This document shows, one piece after another, positions 42,776 to 51,631 of a stretch of 64,000 bases of DNA. Numbering within the stretch: the first letter of the stretch is position 1; every line of letters begins with the position of its first letter. Below the pieces are notes generated by a model, which saw only the letters and a program-made list of their open reading frames with translations, was not told the origin of the DNA and searched no databases. The stretch comes from Sphingomonas baiyangensis (GTDB lineage: Bacteria > Pseudomonadota > Alphaproteobacteria > Sphingomonadales > Sphingomonadaceae). The position numbers and the translations under genes are program-made. The stretch is from positions 1,850,227-1,914,226 of the forward strand of contig NZ_SWKR01000002.1 of assembly GCF_005144715.1 (NCBI RefSeq), given 5' to 3'.

Positions 42776-43364
42776 CGCGCGCCTCATCGGCGGCATCCCT
42801 CAGGATTTCGATTCCACCCTTGATCGCAATCGCCGCCACCGCCACGCCGACAACGAGATCGGGCCAGTTCTGCCCGGTCCAGAGCACGACGCCGCCAGCC
42901 ACTACGATTCCGCCATTGGAGACGAAGTCGTTGAAGCTGAAGGTCGTCGCCGCGCGCAGGTTTACGTCCGGCTCCTCCAGCCGCTTCAGCAGCCACAGGC
43001 AGATGCCGTTCACCACAGCGCCGATCAGCGCCATCGTGATCATCGCCGGGCCCAGCGGCTCGCTCCCCGTCAGGAAGCGCCGCACCGCGTCGACCAGCAC
43101 GCCTGCCGCGAAGACCAGCAGCAGCACGCCGGAGACGCGCGCCGCGGCGCGCTTCCAATGGTCCGGGCGCGTGAGCGCGAGGAGGCTAATGACATAGACC
43201 AGCGCATCGGACGCATTGTCGAGGCCATTGGCAATGAGGGCGCTAGAATCGCCCAGCGCTCCCGTGATGCCGAATCCCGCCGCCAGCGCGACGTTCAGCG
43301 CCAGCACGATCCACAGCGTGCGACGCTTGTCCGCGGTGTCGAGCGACAGCCGTTCCTCGCTCAT
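42765..43364 (-). CDS. CDF-family cation efflux protein, short form
   Basis: A 199-residue membrane protein with six predicted helices of the cation diffusion facilitator fold and no cytoplasmic C-terminal dimer domain. Helix 2 carries ANGLDNASDALVYVIS and helix 5 FSFNDFVSNGGIVVAGG; these Asp/Asn positions line the metal site. It probably exports Zn, Cd or Co in exchange for protons. It overlaps the czcA stop as ATGA and so belongs to the czc operon. Confidence 0.82.
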   Translation of the reverse strand: MSEERLSLDTADKRRTLWIVLALNVALAAGFGITGALGDSSALIANGLDNASDALVYVISLLALTRPDHWKRAAARVSGVLLLVFAAGVLVDAVRRFLTGSEPLGPAMITMALIGAVVNGICLWLLKRLEEPDVNLRAATTFSFNDFVSNGGIVVAGGVVLWTGQNWPDLVVGVAVAAIAIKGGIEILRDAADEARDAG

Positions 43365-46300
43365 GCCACGACCTCCGCGCCCTCGCTCGGAGCCGGCATC
43401 TCGCGCCTGCCGAAGCGCGCGTAGAGCGTCGGCAACACGAACAGCGTCAGCAGCGTGGCCGAGATCAGCCCGCCGATCACCACCGTCGCCAACGGCTTCT
43501 GGACCTCGGCGCCCGCGCCATGGCCGAGCGCCATCGGCACGAAACCGAGCGATGCCACCAGCGCGGTCATCGCGACCGGGCGAAGGCGCGCCAGCGCACC
43601 CTCCCGCGCCGCGACCGCTCGATCGCGGCCGCGCGCGATCAGGTCCTGGATCGCCGAGACCATGACGAGGCCGTTGAGCACCGCGACGCCGGACAGTGCG
43701 ATGAAGCCCACGGCCGCCGAGATGGAGAAGGGCATGCCCCGCAGCCACAGCGCCAGCACGCCGCCCACCAACGCCAGCGGCACGCCGGTGAACACGATCA
43801 GCGCGTCGCGCACCGAACCGAGCGCACCGTAGAGCAGAAGCATGATCACCACGAAGCAGATCGGCACGACGATCATCAGGCGGTCGCGGGCCGATGCCAG
43901 ATTCTCGAACTGGCCGCCCCATTCGAGATAGGTGCCCGGCGGCATCTTCACCTGTGTGCCGATCGCCGTCTGCGCGTCGGCGACGACACCGGCGACGTCC
44001 CGGCTGCGCACATTGGCCTGCACCACCACGCGGCGCTTGCCGTTCTCGCGGCTGATCTGATTGGGACCATCGACGATGTTAATGTCGGCCACGGTCGAAA
44101 GCGGCACAAACCCCCCCTCGGCGGTCGGTACCGGCACCTGCGCAATCGCCGTGAGGTCCGATCGAGCGGCTTCCGGCAGGCGAATGACGACGGGGAAGCG
44201 CCGGTCGCCCTCGAAGATCATGCCGGCCTCGCGGCCGCCGATCGCCGCCGCGACCGTGTCCTGTACATCGCCCGCCGTCACGCCGACGCGCGACATGGCG
44301 GTGCGGTTTGGGCGGATGTCCAGCATCGGCAGGCCTTCGGTCTGCTCGACGCGCACGTCCGTCGCCCCTGCGGTTTTGCGTAAGGCGCTCGCGATCGCTT
44401 CGGCAGTCGCATTCATTTGGGCGAAGTCGTCGCCGAAAACCTTCACGGCGACATCGCCCCGCACGCCCGCGATGAGCTCGTTGAAGCGCATCTGGATCGG
44501 CTGGGTGATCTCGTAATTGTTGCCCGGCAGCCTCGCGAGCCGCTTCTCCAGGCGCTCGACGAATTCTGCCTTCTCCAGGTTCGGGTCCGGCCACTGCTCC
44601 CTCGGCTTCAGGATCACGAAGGTGTCGCTGATGCTGGGTGGCATCGGATCCGAAGCGATTTCCGAGGTGCCGGTGCGCGAGAAAGCGAACTGCACTTCGG
44701 GTTCTTTGGTGATCGCCCGCTCGACATGCGACTGCATCGCCTGGCTCTGGTCGACCGAGGTGCCGGGCACGCGGATCGCCTGAACCAGCACATTGCCTTC
44801 ATCCAGCTGCGGCAGGAACTCCTGGCCGAGCGTGGTGAAGGCGACGCCGGCCAGCGCCAGCGCGCCGACCGCGACGCCCAGGGTGGCGCTCGGGCGACGC
44901 ATCGCCGTGTCGAGGCCGGGCTCGTAGCGACGGCGCAGCCAGCTGACGATGCGCCCCTCCTTCTCCTCCACCCGCTTGCTCAACCAGATCGCGATCGCGG
45001 CGGGCACGAAGGTCAGGGACAGGATGAAGGCGAAGATCAGCGCGATGATCACCGTCAGCGCCATCGGCTCGAACATCTTGCCCTCGACGCCGGTGAAGGT
45101 GAGCAGCGGCGCATAGACGAGGATGATGATCGCCTGGCCATAGACCGAGGGACGGATCATCTCGCGCGACGAAGCAGCCACGATGGCCAGCCGCTCCTTG
45201 AGCGGCAGCGCATCCTCCCGGCCATGCTGCGCCTCGGAAATGCGTCGCAGCGAATTCTCGACAATGATCACCGCGCCATCCACGATGAGGCCGAAGTCGA
45301 GTGCGCCGAGACTCATCAGGTTCGCAGAGACGCCCGCCTGGAGCATGCCGATGCTGGTGAGCAGCATGGTGATGGGGATGACCATCGCCGCGATCAGCGC
45401 GGCGCGGAAGTTGCCGAGCAGCGCGAACAGCACGACGATCACCAGCAGCGCGCCCTCGGCGAGGTTGCGGGCGACGGTCGCGATAGTCGAGTTGACCAGG
45501 TCGGTGCGGTTGAGCACCGGCTTCACCACCACGTCCACCGGCAGCGACGGTCCGATCTCATCCAATCGCTTCGACACGCCGGTCGAGACGGTGCGGCTGT
45601 TCTCGCCGATCCGCATGACCGCGGTACCGACCACCACCTCGCGCCCGTTCTCCGATGCCGAGCCCATGCGCAGGCCTTGGCCGGTGCGCACACCCGCCAC
45701 CTGGCTCAGCACGATCGCCACGCCCTCGCGCGTGGCGATCACGGTGCGGGCGAGTTCGTCCGCGGTGCGGATTCGGCCGTCCGCACGCACAGACAGCCCC
45801 TCGCCGTTGCGATTGACGATGCCGGCGCCCGTGCTCGTGTTGTTGCGCTCGAGCGCGGTGGCGAGGTCCTGCAGCGTGATCTTCATCGCCGCCATACGCT
45901 GGACATCGGGAACGACGAGATATTCCTTGGTGTAGCCGCCGAGCGAGTCGATCCCGGCAAGGCCGTCGGCGCCCTTGAGCTGCGGCGCGACGATCCAGTC
46001 CTGGACCGTGCGCAGATAGGTCGCCTTGTCGGCTTCGCTGACCAGATGGTCACCCTCGGGCGTGATATAGCTGCCGTCCGGCTGCAGGCCGGGCTCGCCG
46101 CTCTTGTGATTTACTTTGTCGAGCTCGCGATACTCGACCGTCCACATGAAGATGTCGCCGAGGCCCGTAGCGATCGGCCCCATTTCAGGGTTCACGCCTT
46201 CGGGGAGATCCTCCTCCGCGGTGCGCAGCCGTTCCGAGACCTGCTGGCGGGCGAAATAGATATCGGTGCCCTCGTCGAACACGGCGGTCACCTGGGCGAA

Positions 46301-46567
46301 GCCGTTGCGACTGAGCGAACGCGTATATTCGAGGCCGGGAATACCGGCGAGCGCGGTCTCGATCGTAAAGGCGACCTGCTTCTCGACCTGATCGGGCGAG
46401 AGCGCGGGCGCGACGATGTTGATCTGGACCTGATTGTTGGTGATGTCGGGGACGGCATCGATCGGCAGTCGCTGGAGCGCGAACATGCCGGCGATGGCGA
46501 GGGCGGCGGTGAGAAGCAGGACGAACCAGCGCCGCTCCACCGAGAAGGTGACGATGCGGGCGATCAT
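43361..46567 (-). CDS. czcA: CzcA/CusA-type RND heavy-metal efflux pump
   Basis: A 1068-residue inner-membrane RND pump, full length. It starts MIARIVTFSVERRWFVLLLT, includes VPDITNNQVQI, and helix 4 carries DFGLIVDGAVIIVEN, the pattern of the divalent-cation (Zn/Co/Cd) HME subclass rather than the Cu/Ag type. It moves metal from periplasm or cytoplasm through CzcB and CzcC to the outside. It lies 3 bases after czcB and overlaps the CDF gene; no frameshift is seen. Confidence 0.93.
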   Translation of the reverse strand: MIARIVTFSVERRWFVLLLTAALAIAGMFALQRLPIDAVPDITNNQVQINIVAPALSPDQVEKQVAFTIETALAGIPGLEYTRSLSRNGFAQVTAVFDEGTDIYFARQQVSERLRTAEEDLPEGVNPEMGPIATGLGDIFMWTVEYRELDKVNHKSGEPGLQPDGSYITPEGDHLVSEADKATYLRTVQDWIVAPQLKGADGLAGIDSLGGYTKEYLVVPDVQRMAAMKITLQDLATALERNNTSTGAGIVNRNGEGLSVRADGRIRTADELARTVIATREGVAIVLSQVAGVRTGQGLRMGSASENGREVVVGTAVMRIGENSRTVSTGVSKRLDEIGPSLPVDVVVKPVLNRTDLVNSTIATVARNLAEGALLVIVVLFALLGNFRAALIAAMVIPITMLLTSIGMLQAGVSANLMSLGALDFGLIVDGAVIIVENSLRRISEAQHGREDALPLKERLAIVAASSREMIRPSVYGQAIIILVYAPLLTFTGVEGKMFEPMALTVIIALIFAFILSLTFVPAAIAIWLSKRVEEKEGRIVSWLRRRYEPGLDTAMRRPSATLGVAVGALALAGVAFTTLGQEFLPQLDEGNVLVQAIRVPGTSVDQSQAMQSHVERAITKEPEVQFAFSRTGTSEIASDPMPPSISDTFVILKPREQWPDPNLEKAEFVERLEKRLARLPGNNYEITQPIQMRFNELIAGVRGDVAVKVFGDDFAQMNATAEAIASALRKTAGATDVRVEQTEGLPMLDIRPNRTAMSRVGVTAGDVQDTVAAAIGGREAGMIFEGDRRFPVVIRLPEAARSDLTAIAQVPVPTAEGGFVPLSTVADINIVDGPNQISRENGKRRVVVQANVRSRDVAGVVADAQTAIGTQVKMPPGTYLEWGGQFENLASARDRLMIVVPICFVVIMLLLYGALGSVRDALIVFTGVPLALVGGVLALWLRGMPFSISAAVGFIALSGVAVLNGLVMVSAIQDLIARGRDRAVAAREGALARLRPVAMTALVASLGFVPMALGHGAGAEVQKPLATVVIGGLISATLLTLFVLPTLYARFGRREMPAPSEGAEVVA

Positions 46568-46570
46568 GGA

Positions 46571-47719
46571 TCAGTCCTCATGCTCGGCTTCGCCCTTGCC
46601 GAGCTCTGCCTTGAGGGTGAAGGAATTGGTCGAGGCGATCTGCTCGGTACCGTTTAACCCCGCGGTGACGACCACCTGGCCGCCGTTGCGCCGTCCGAGC
46701 GTGACCGGCACCGCCTTGAAGCCGGTGGGCGTCCGCACGAACACATGCGGCTTGTCCTCGATCATCTGGACTGCGGCCGAAGGCACCGCGACCGTGGTGT
46801 CGCCGCCCGCCGGCACGATGATCGAAGCGCTCACCGTCTCGCCGACCCGCCAGTCGTTCGCACCATTGTCGAGCGTGGCGATCACCGACACGAGGCGGGT
46901 GGTCTCGTCGAGGATTGGCGAGACGAACGTGACGCGCCCTTCCTGCCGCCGACCGGGAGCCGTCACCTCGACGCGCGAGCCGGGCCGCACGCGCCCGGCG
47001 TCCGCCGGAAGCAGCGACATCGCAATGCTCACCGTCGAGAGGTTGGCGATGCGGAACAGCTCCGCGTCCGCCGTGACGGTTTGCCCAAGCGTTGCCGACC
47101 GGGCGACCACTTGCCCGGAGATCGGCGCTCGCACCGTGATCCGGTTGAGGGCGCCGCCGCCGCCGCCCGTGGCGGCAAGTTGCTGCTGGGCCTGGCGCAG
47201 CGCGATGTTGGCCTCGGTTGCAGCCGTACGCGCGGCGATCAGGTCCTGCTCGGGCGAAACGCGCTCGGCGAACAGGCGCTGCTCGCGGCGCAGGTTCGAT
47301 TGTGCCAGCGCAAGCCGCGCCCGAGCCGCCTCGATGTCGCCTCGCAGCGTCGCCGCCTCGCGGCTCTCGATCACCGCGAGCACGTCGCCCCTGGACACCG
47401 ACTGTCCGAGATTCCTCGTCAGCGAGACCAGGCGGCCACCGATCGCTGCGGATGCTACCTGCACGCCCTGGGGATCGCCCTCGATGGTCGCGCTGACTTC
47501 GATCGCGCCGGCGACGCCACCGACGGTCGGCCGAACGACCTCAATACCCGCCTCCGCGATTTGCTGCTGGCTGAGCGTGACGACGCCTTCTTCTGCATGC
47601 CCTTCTTCCTCGGCATGCTCGGCTGCTTCATTCCCCGCAGGCGCGCTCCCGCCACCGCAAGCGACAAGCGTGAAAGCAAGGGTGGCGGGCGCGATCGCCC
47701 GCAGCATGGACATCTTCAT
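46571..47719 (-). CDS. czcB: CzcB-type RND periplasmic adaptor
   Basis: A 382-residue membrane-fusion protein with a lipoprotein-like signal (TLVACGGG, Cys21). A His/Glu-rich metal-binding stretch follows (AAEHAEEEGHAEEG), then VVTLSQQQIAEAGIEV, a coiled hairpin (about 120-180) and barrel domains with VRAPISGQVVARSATLGQTV and VTFVSPILDETTRLVSV. It links CzcA to CzcC. The stop of czcC overlaps its ATG (ATGA). Confidence 0.92.
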   Translation of the reverse strand: MKMSMLRAIAPATLAFTLVACGGGSAPAGNEAAEHAEEEGHAEEGVVTLSQQQIAEAGIEVVRPTVGGVAGAIEVSATIEGDPQGVQVASAAIGGRLVSLTRNLGQSVSRGDVLAVIESREAATLRGDIEAARARLALAQSNLRREQRLFAERVSPEQDLIAARTAATEANIALRQAQQQLAATGGGGGALNRITVRAPISGQVVARSATLGQTVTADAELFRIANLSTVSIAMSLLPADAGRVRPGSRVEVTAPGRRQEGRVTFVSPILDETTRLVSVIATLDNGANDWRVGETVSASIIVPAGGDTTVAVPSAAVQMIEDKPHVFVRTPTGFKAVPVTLGRRNGGQVVVTAGLNGTEQIASTNSFTLKAELGKGEAEHED

Positions 47720-48987
47720 GGGCGATCTTCCGTGATTGAGGGCGCGCGGGCGGTGAGCCGCTCCAGGCGGGCCTGTGCATCGTGATAGGCAGCGAGCGCG
47801 TCGATTGCCGCGGCGCGGGTCTGGGCAAGCGTGCGCTCAGCCTCAAGCAGGTCGAGCTGGCCGAACTTGCCTTCGCGATAGCCGATCCGGGCGATGCGTG
47901 CCGCCTCCTGCGCGGCGGCGAGCGCCGGCCCCGCAGCGGTTCGCGCGTTGGCTTCGGCGTTGGCGACTTCGGTCTCGGCGGACGCGATCGCCTGCTGGGC
48001 ATCAAGAACCGCGCCGCGTCGCAGCGCCTCTGCCTGATCGCGCTGCGCGCGCGCCGCATCGAGATTTGCGCGGCCGTTGTTGAACAGGGGCAGCGGTACG
48101 CTCACCCCGAACACTGCCGCGACATCATTGGTCGCCTCGAGCCGCCGCGCGCCCGCACTGAGCGTCAGGTCCGGGACGCGCTGACTGCGCGCGAGGCGCA
48201 CCTGCGCGTCGGCCGTGGCGATATCGGCCTGGGCAAGTGCCAACGCGAGCGTGCCGTCGGCGCTCTTCGACAGCTTTGGCCCAAGGCCGTCGGTTCGCTC
48301 GAACCATGCGAGATCCAGCCGGCCAGGTTCCCGGCCGATCAGCCGAGCAAGGTTTGCGCGGGCGAGCGCGGCGGAACGCTCGCCCTGTGCAAGCGCGGTC
48401 TCGGCGTTGATGCGCTGGACGTCGGCGCGCTGCTCCTCGAGCGGCGAGGCGCGCCCGGCACGGACCCGCACCCGGGCACCGCGCAGGCTCTCGTTCGCGA
48501 TGTCGCGCTGATCGCGAGCGACGCCAAGCCGCCGCTCGGCTGCTGCCGCCTCGACGAACGCCTGCGTGACCTTCAACCGAAGGTCGGCCTGGGCGGTAAT
48601 CACTTCCAGCCGGGCACGGGCGGTCTGGGCGTCCGCCACACCGATCCGCGCCGAGCGCTTGCCGCCGAGCTCAAGCGGCAAGGACATGCCGACCGTCGTT
48701 TCGGCCGAGCTGAGGCCGCTATAGGGCCCGGTGCCGATGACGTTCTCGGCTTCCACGTTGATTGACGGGTTCGGGCGCAGTCCGGCCGCCCGGCGCTGGG
48801 CCTCGGCGGCGCGCACGCCGGCGGTTGCTGCCTCGACCCCGGGCGCCGTGGCACCGGCGAGCTCGAGCGCCCGGTCGAGCGTGAGGGTCTCGCCCGTCGG
48901 CTCGGCAGCGGGTGGCGGACTGGTCTGCGCCTGCACGGGTTGCGTGCAGGCCGCTGCGGCCAGGACGGCCGCTATGACACGATACAT
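47716..48987 (-). CDS. czcC: CzcC-type outer-membrane channel (TolC family)
   Basis: A 423-residue TolC-like protein. The ATG at MYRVIAAVLAAAACTQPVQAQ starts a clear signal peptide and has an AGGAGCAATC ribosome site; an open frame reaches nine codons further up. Two TolC repeats are visible, for example LEQQRADVQRINAETALAQGE and the YREGKFGQLDLLEAERTLAQTR box. It is the exit duct for the CzcCBA pump. Confidence 0.9.
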   Translation of the reverse strand: MYRVIAAVLAAAACTQPVQAQTSPPPAAEPTGETLTLDRALELAGATAPGVEAATAGVRAAEAQRRAAGLRPNPSINVEAENVIGTGPYSGLSSAETTVGMSLPLELGGKRSARIGVADAQTARARLEVITAQADLRLKVTQAFVEAAAAERRLGVARDQRDIANESLRGARVRVRAGRASPLEEQRADVQRINAETALAQGERSAALARANLARLIGREPGRLDLAWFERTDGLGPKLSKSADGTLALALAQADIATADAQVRLARSQRVPDLTLSAGARRLEATNDVAAVFGVSVPLPLFNNGRANLDAARAQRDQAEALRRGAVLDAQQAIASAETEVANAEANARTAAGPALAAAQEAARIARIGYREGKFGQLDLLEAERTLAQTRAAAIDALAAYHDAQARLERLTARAPSITEDRP

Positions 48988-49048
48988 TGGATTGCTCCTG
49001 ACGATGACGAACAAGCCGCGCGCTGTGTCGCGCGGGCGATGATCGGCG

Positions 49049-49438
49049 TCAGGCGATCGGCGGCCTCAGCGACCGATCCAGGGGTGCAGCAGTCAGGAGC
49101 GTCGACCGAATCGCGAAGAAGCGTGCCGGCAGAACCGAAGGAGCCTCGGCCTCGGAGCTGCCAACGGGGTCGGCGAAGTGGTGACCATGGCAGCCGCCAT
49201 GGTGGTGCGGAACGCCCCTCTCCGTGTCCGGTGCCTGGTCCGCGTCGCCGTCGACATGACCGGCAAGCGCCGCGGCTGCCACGTTGCCCGGCAGACAGAG
49301 CTGCTCGCTCGCATGCGCGAGTGGCGCCATCCCCACCGAGAGGAGGAGCGCCATTCCGACGAGAAGGCCAAGGAGCCGCTGCACCCCGCGGGCGATAGCA
49401 GCACCGGCATCACCTGTCAGCGTCCGAACCTTGCTCAT
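49049..49438 (-). CDS. Secreted His-rich protein of the metal operon
   Basis: A 129-residue protein. An N-terminal hydrophobic segment (about residues 20-43, ending AHASEQLC) is followed by a histidine-rich loop, HHHGGCHGHH, with several acidic residues, suited to binding Zn, Cd or Cu in the periplasm. I know no family name for certain. Its ATG overlaps the DUF3703 stop (ATGA), and czcC follows 61 bases later. A periplasmic metal buffer or sensor for the efflux pump is the likely role, by inference. Confidence 0.7.
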   Translation of the reverse strand: MSKVRTLTGDAGAAIARGVQRLLGLLVGMALLLSVGMAPLAHASEQLCLPGNVAAAALAGHVDGDADQAPDTERGVPHHHGGCHGHHFADPVGSSEAEAPSVLPARFFAIRSTLLTAAPLDRSLRPPIA

Positions 49439-49803
49439 CCGCCAGCCTCCTCAAGCGCGCGCCGCAGATCGCCGGGGACCGGCATGGGTGCGAACGGATC
49501 GACCCGCGCCCGTCCGGTGTTCCCGACGGGCGTCCGGCCGCTGAGCGTGCCCAATGGCGCAAGGGCCAGCCTCAGAAGCTGACCGGCCGCCTCGCGCAGG
49601 TCAGCGGTGCGGAGCCCATACATCAGCATGATCCCATGGACGCGCAGATGTAGGAACAGATCGGACTGGGAGACGATATGTGCCCGCTCCAGTGCCCACC
49701 AGGCGCTGCCGACGTCACCGACCGAGGCTGCCCAGCGTTGACGCTCGAGTTCGGCGTCCACGAGGCGGCGAAGGTTCGGATCGGCGGGCGAGTTCGCCAT
49801 CAT
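49435..49803 (-). CDS. DUF3703 domain protein
   Basis: A 122-residue DUF3703 protein: LVDAELERQRWAASVGDVGSAWWALERAHIVSQSDLFLHLRVHGIM, then VGNTGRARVDPFAPMPVPGDLRRALE. The conserved ERAHI and HLxVH histidines suggest metal binding. DUF3703 genes almost always adjoin CDF transporters or MerR regulators, as here. The first of two adjacent ATG codons is taken; it overlaps the CDF stop. Confidence 0.85.
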   Translation of the reverse strand: MMANSPADPNLRRLVDAELERQRWAASVGDVGSAWWALERAHIVSQSDLFLHLRVHGIMLMYGLRTADLREAAGQLLRLALAPLGTLSGRTPVGNTGRARVDPFAPMPVPGDLRRALEEAGG

Positions 49804-50450
49804 GCCACGCCGGCCAGCGGGTCGTCGCAGGCGTCGCGCTCGCCGGCGAGTTCGCGTCTGGCCTGGCGGATGATCTGTACGCCGCCCGAGATTCCGAGGA
49901 GCGCCATGATGGCAGCGACGATCAGGTCCGGCCAGGCGGTGCCGGTTCCGAACACGCCCGCCGCAGCCAGCACGACCGCGACATTGCCGATCGCGTCGTT
50001 GCGCGAGCAGATCCATACCGAGCGCATGTTCGCGTCACCCGAGCGGAAACGGTAGAGCATCAGGGCGACGCCGGCATTGGCGACCAATGCTGCCACGCCG
50101 ACCACGCCCATGAGTTCGGCGTCGGGGGTGCGCCCCTGCCAGACCGCCCACAGGCTCGCGGCAAGCACATAGATTCCAAGGATGGCCAGCGTCGCGCCCT
50201 TGAGCAGCGCTGCGCGCGCCCGCCAGGCGAGCGCCATCCCGGCGACCCCGAGGCTGATGGCATAGTTCGCGGCATCGCCAAGAAAGTCGAGTGCGTCCGC
50301 CTGAAGCGCCTTGGAACCGCCCGCCACGCCCGCGGCCATCTCGGCCACGAACATCGCAGCGTTCACAGCAAGCGCGATCCACAGTGCGCGCCGCCACGTT
50401 GGATTATTGTTGGCGTCGGGCTTTGCCGACGCACAGCTGTTGCAGGCCAT
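49800..50450 (-). CDS. CDF-family cation transporter
   Basis: A 216-residue CDF protein starting MACNSCASAK. A CxxC lies at the N-terminus, six membrane helices follow, and the metal site is in LQADALDFLGDAANYAISLG and CSRNDAIGNVAVV. A longer GTG version would begin inside the promoter and is rejected. It is the first gene behind the MerR-type promoter at 50481-50511 and heads the run DUF3703, His-rich protein, CzcCBA and second CDF. Likely substrates are Cd, Zn or Pb. Confidence 0.88.
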   Translation of the reverse strand: MACNSCASAKPDANNNPTWRRALWIALAVNAAMFVAEMAAGVAGGSKALQADALDFLGDAANYAISLGVAGMALAWRARAALLKGATLAILGIYVLAASLWAVWQGRTPDAELMGVVGVAALVANAGVALMLYRFRSGDANMRSVWICSRNDAIGNVAVVLAAAGVFGTGTAWPDLIVAAIMALLGISGGVQIIRQARRELAGERDACDDPLAGVA

Positions 50451-50480
50451 TTCCACCTCGAACGACTCGATGTGAGAGGC

Positions 50481-50511
50481 TATATGCACCCTGTAGCAAC
50501 TCTAGGGTCAA
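50481..50511 (-). promoter_or_regulatory. MerR-type promoter/operator O1 (czc operon)
   Basis: On the minus strand: TTGACC, a 19-base spacer CTAGAGTTGCTACAGGGTG, then CATATA. The spacer carries the dyad ACCCTAGAG-TTG-CTACAGGGT that overlaps the -35. A 19-base spacer is the overlong form that MerR activators need to twist. It lies 10 bases from the regulator's own start codon and fires towards the CDF gene. Confidence 0.88.
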
Positions 50512-50520
50512 GGGCTGGCA

Positions 50521-50919
50521 ATGCAGATTGGCGAACTCGCACGATCGACAGCGACGAAGGTCGAGACAATCCGCTTCTATGAGAAGATCGGATTGCTGCC
50601 GGCTCCGGCGAGGACCGAAGGCAATTATCGCGACTATGGACACGCGCATCTGGCTCGCCTCTCCTTCGTTCGCCGGGCGCGCGACCTCGGCTTCACGCTC
50701 GATCAGGTGCGTGCGCTGCTCGCGCTGTCGGACGAGCGGGACGGCTCGTGCGGCGCGGTCGATGCGGTCGCGCGCATGCATCTCGCGGAGATCGACCGTA
50801 AGATCGCGGACCTACGCGCGCTGCGTCGCGAACTCGACGACCTGATCGGCCAATGCTCGCAAGGATCGATCTCGACCTGCCGGATCATCGAGGCGCTCGG
50901 TCCGGCGGAGGCGGCTTGA
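50521..50919 (+). CDS. CadR/PbrR-type MerR regulator
   Basis: A 132-residue MerR protein: MQIGELARSTATKVETIRFYEKIGLL (HTH), a dimer helix, and a metal site from Cys77 (DGSCGAV), Cys112 (GQCSQG) and Cys120 (STCRIIEAL). This spacing fits Cd/Pb/Zn sensors of the CadR/PbrR/ZntR group; the HTH-helix cysteine of PbrR and CadR (about position 12-14) is absent. Bound metal would activate promoters with a 19-base spacer, three of which surround it. It is divergent from the czc operon, and its stop overlaps operator O2. Confidence 0.92.
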   Translation: MQIGELARSTATKVETIRFYEKIGLLPAPARTEGNYRDYGHAHLARLSFVRRARDLGFTLDQVRALLALSDERDGSCGAVDAVARMHLAEIDRKIADLRALRRELDDLIGQCSQGSISTCRIIEALGPAEAA

Positions 50920-50946
50920 CCCTAGAGTCACTACAGGGTGCACAAT
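50916..50946 (+). promoter_or_regulatory. MerR-type promoter/operator O2 (methyltransferase operon)
   Basis: TTGACC, 19-base spacer CTAGAGTCACTACAGGGTG, then CACAAT. The dyad ACCCTAGAG-TCA-CTACAGGGT differs from O1 only at its centre. The -35 overlaps the stop codon of the merR gene, and transcription would start about 20 bases before the GTG of the methyltransferase. Confidence 0.88.
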
Positions 50947-50973
50947 GTGTCCGACTCGCACGAGGAGGACAAG

Positions 50974-51618
50974 GTGGGCGAACAGAACTATACGCCACCG
51001 CTCGGAACCGGTGACACCCAGGACTATGATCGCGCAATCCGTATCTGGACGCGCGAGCGACGTTGGCGAAGCGCACTTCTACAGGCGACCGCGCCCGTAG
51101 CGGGCGAAACGATCATCGATTTCGGCTGCGGCACCGGCACCTTCGCCGTGATGCTGAAAACTGCGCAGCCCGACGTGCGCGTCATCGGCATCGATCCGGA
51201 CGAGGAAGCGCTGACGATTGCCCGCGCCAAGGCCGAGCAGGCGGGTGTCGACGTCGAGTGGCGCCGAGGGTTTGCGAGTGATCTCGCCGGCGACTCAGCC
51301 GACGCGGCCGTGTCCAGCCTCGTTTTCCACCAGATGCCGGTCGTGGAGAAGGCGCGCGCCTTTGCGGCGCTTTTGCAGGTACTGCGCCCCCGGGGGCGAC
51401 TCCTCGTCGCCGACTATGGCCGCCAGCGCGGCCTGATGCGGCTGTTGTTTCGAGCGACGATCCAGCGACTCGACGGCGTCGCCGACACCCAGCCGAATGC
51501 CGACGGCATTCTCCCGGACCTGATCAGCGAGGCAGGCTTTGTCGATGTTCGCGAGATCGACCGCGTGCACACGGTAACCGGCACGATCATGCTATTGGAA
51601 GCAAAGCGGCCCGCCTGA
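50974..51618 (+). CDS. Class I SAM-dependent methyltransferase
   Basis: A 214-residue methyltransferase with IIDFGCGTGTFAVML (motif I), VIGIDPDEEALTIAR (motif II), SADAAVSSLVFHQM and LRPRGRLLVADYGR. The GTG giving MGEQNYTPPLG is chosen because GAGGAGG lies just before it; the upstream GTG codons fall inside the promoter. It belongs to the UbiE-like group. The substrate is unknown. Its MerR-type promoter makes it metal-induced, so methylation of a metal or metalloid species or of lipid or quinone is conceivable. The MAPEG gene follows 13 bases later. Confidence 0.85.
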   Translation: MGEQNYTPPLGTGDTQDYDRAIRIWTRERRWRSALLQATAPVAGETIIDFGCGTGTFAVMLKTAQPDVRVIGIDPDEEALTIARAKAEQAGVDVEWRRGFASDLAGDSADAAVSSLVFHQMPVVEKARAFAALLQVLRPRGRLLVADYGRQRGLMRLLFRATIQRLDGVADTQPNADGILPDLISEAGFVDVREIDRVHTVTGTIMLLEAKRPA

Positions 51619-51631
51619 CACAGGAGCAGGA

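Noticed and set aside
44417..46657. 746-codon plus-strand open frame over czcA
   Set aside because: Antisense to a full-length RND pump with conserved motifs; its sequence is His/Arg/Asp-rich noise typical of reverse frames in GC-rich DNA.
50451..50489. Upstream GTG start for the CDF gene (and a similar GTG at 50938 for the methyltransferase)
   Set aside because: Both codons lie inside the spacer of MerR-type promoters, upstream of any possible transcript start.
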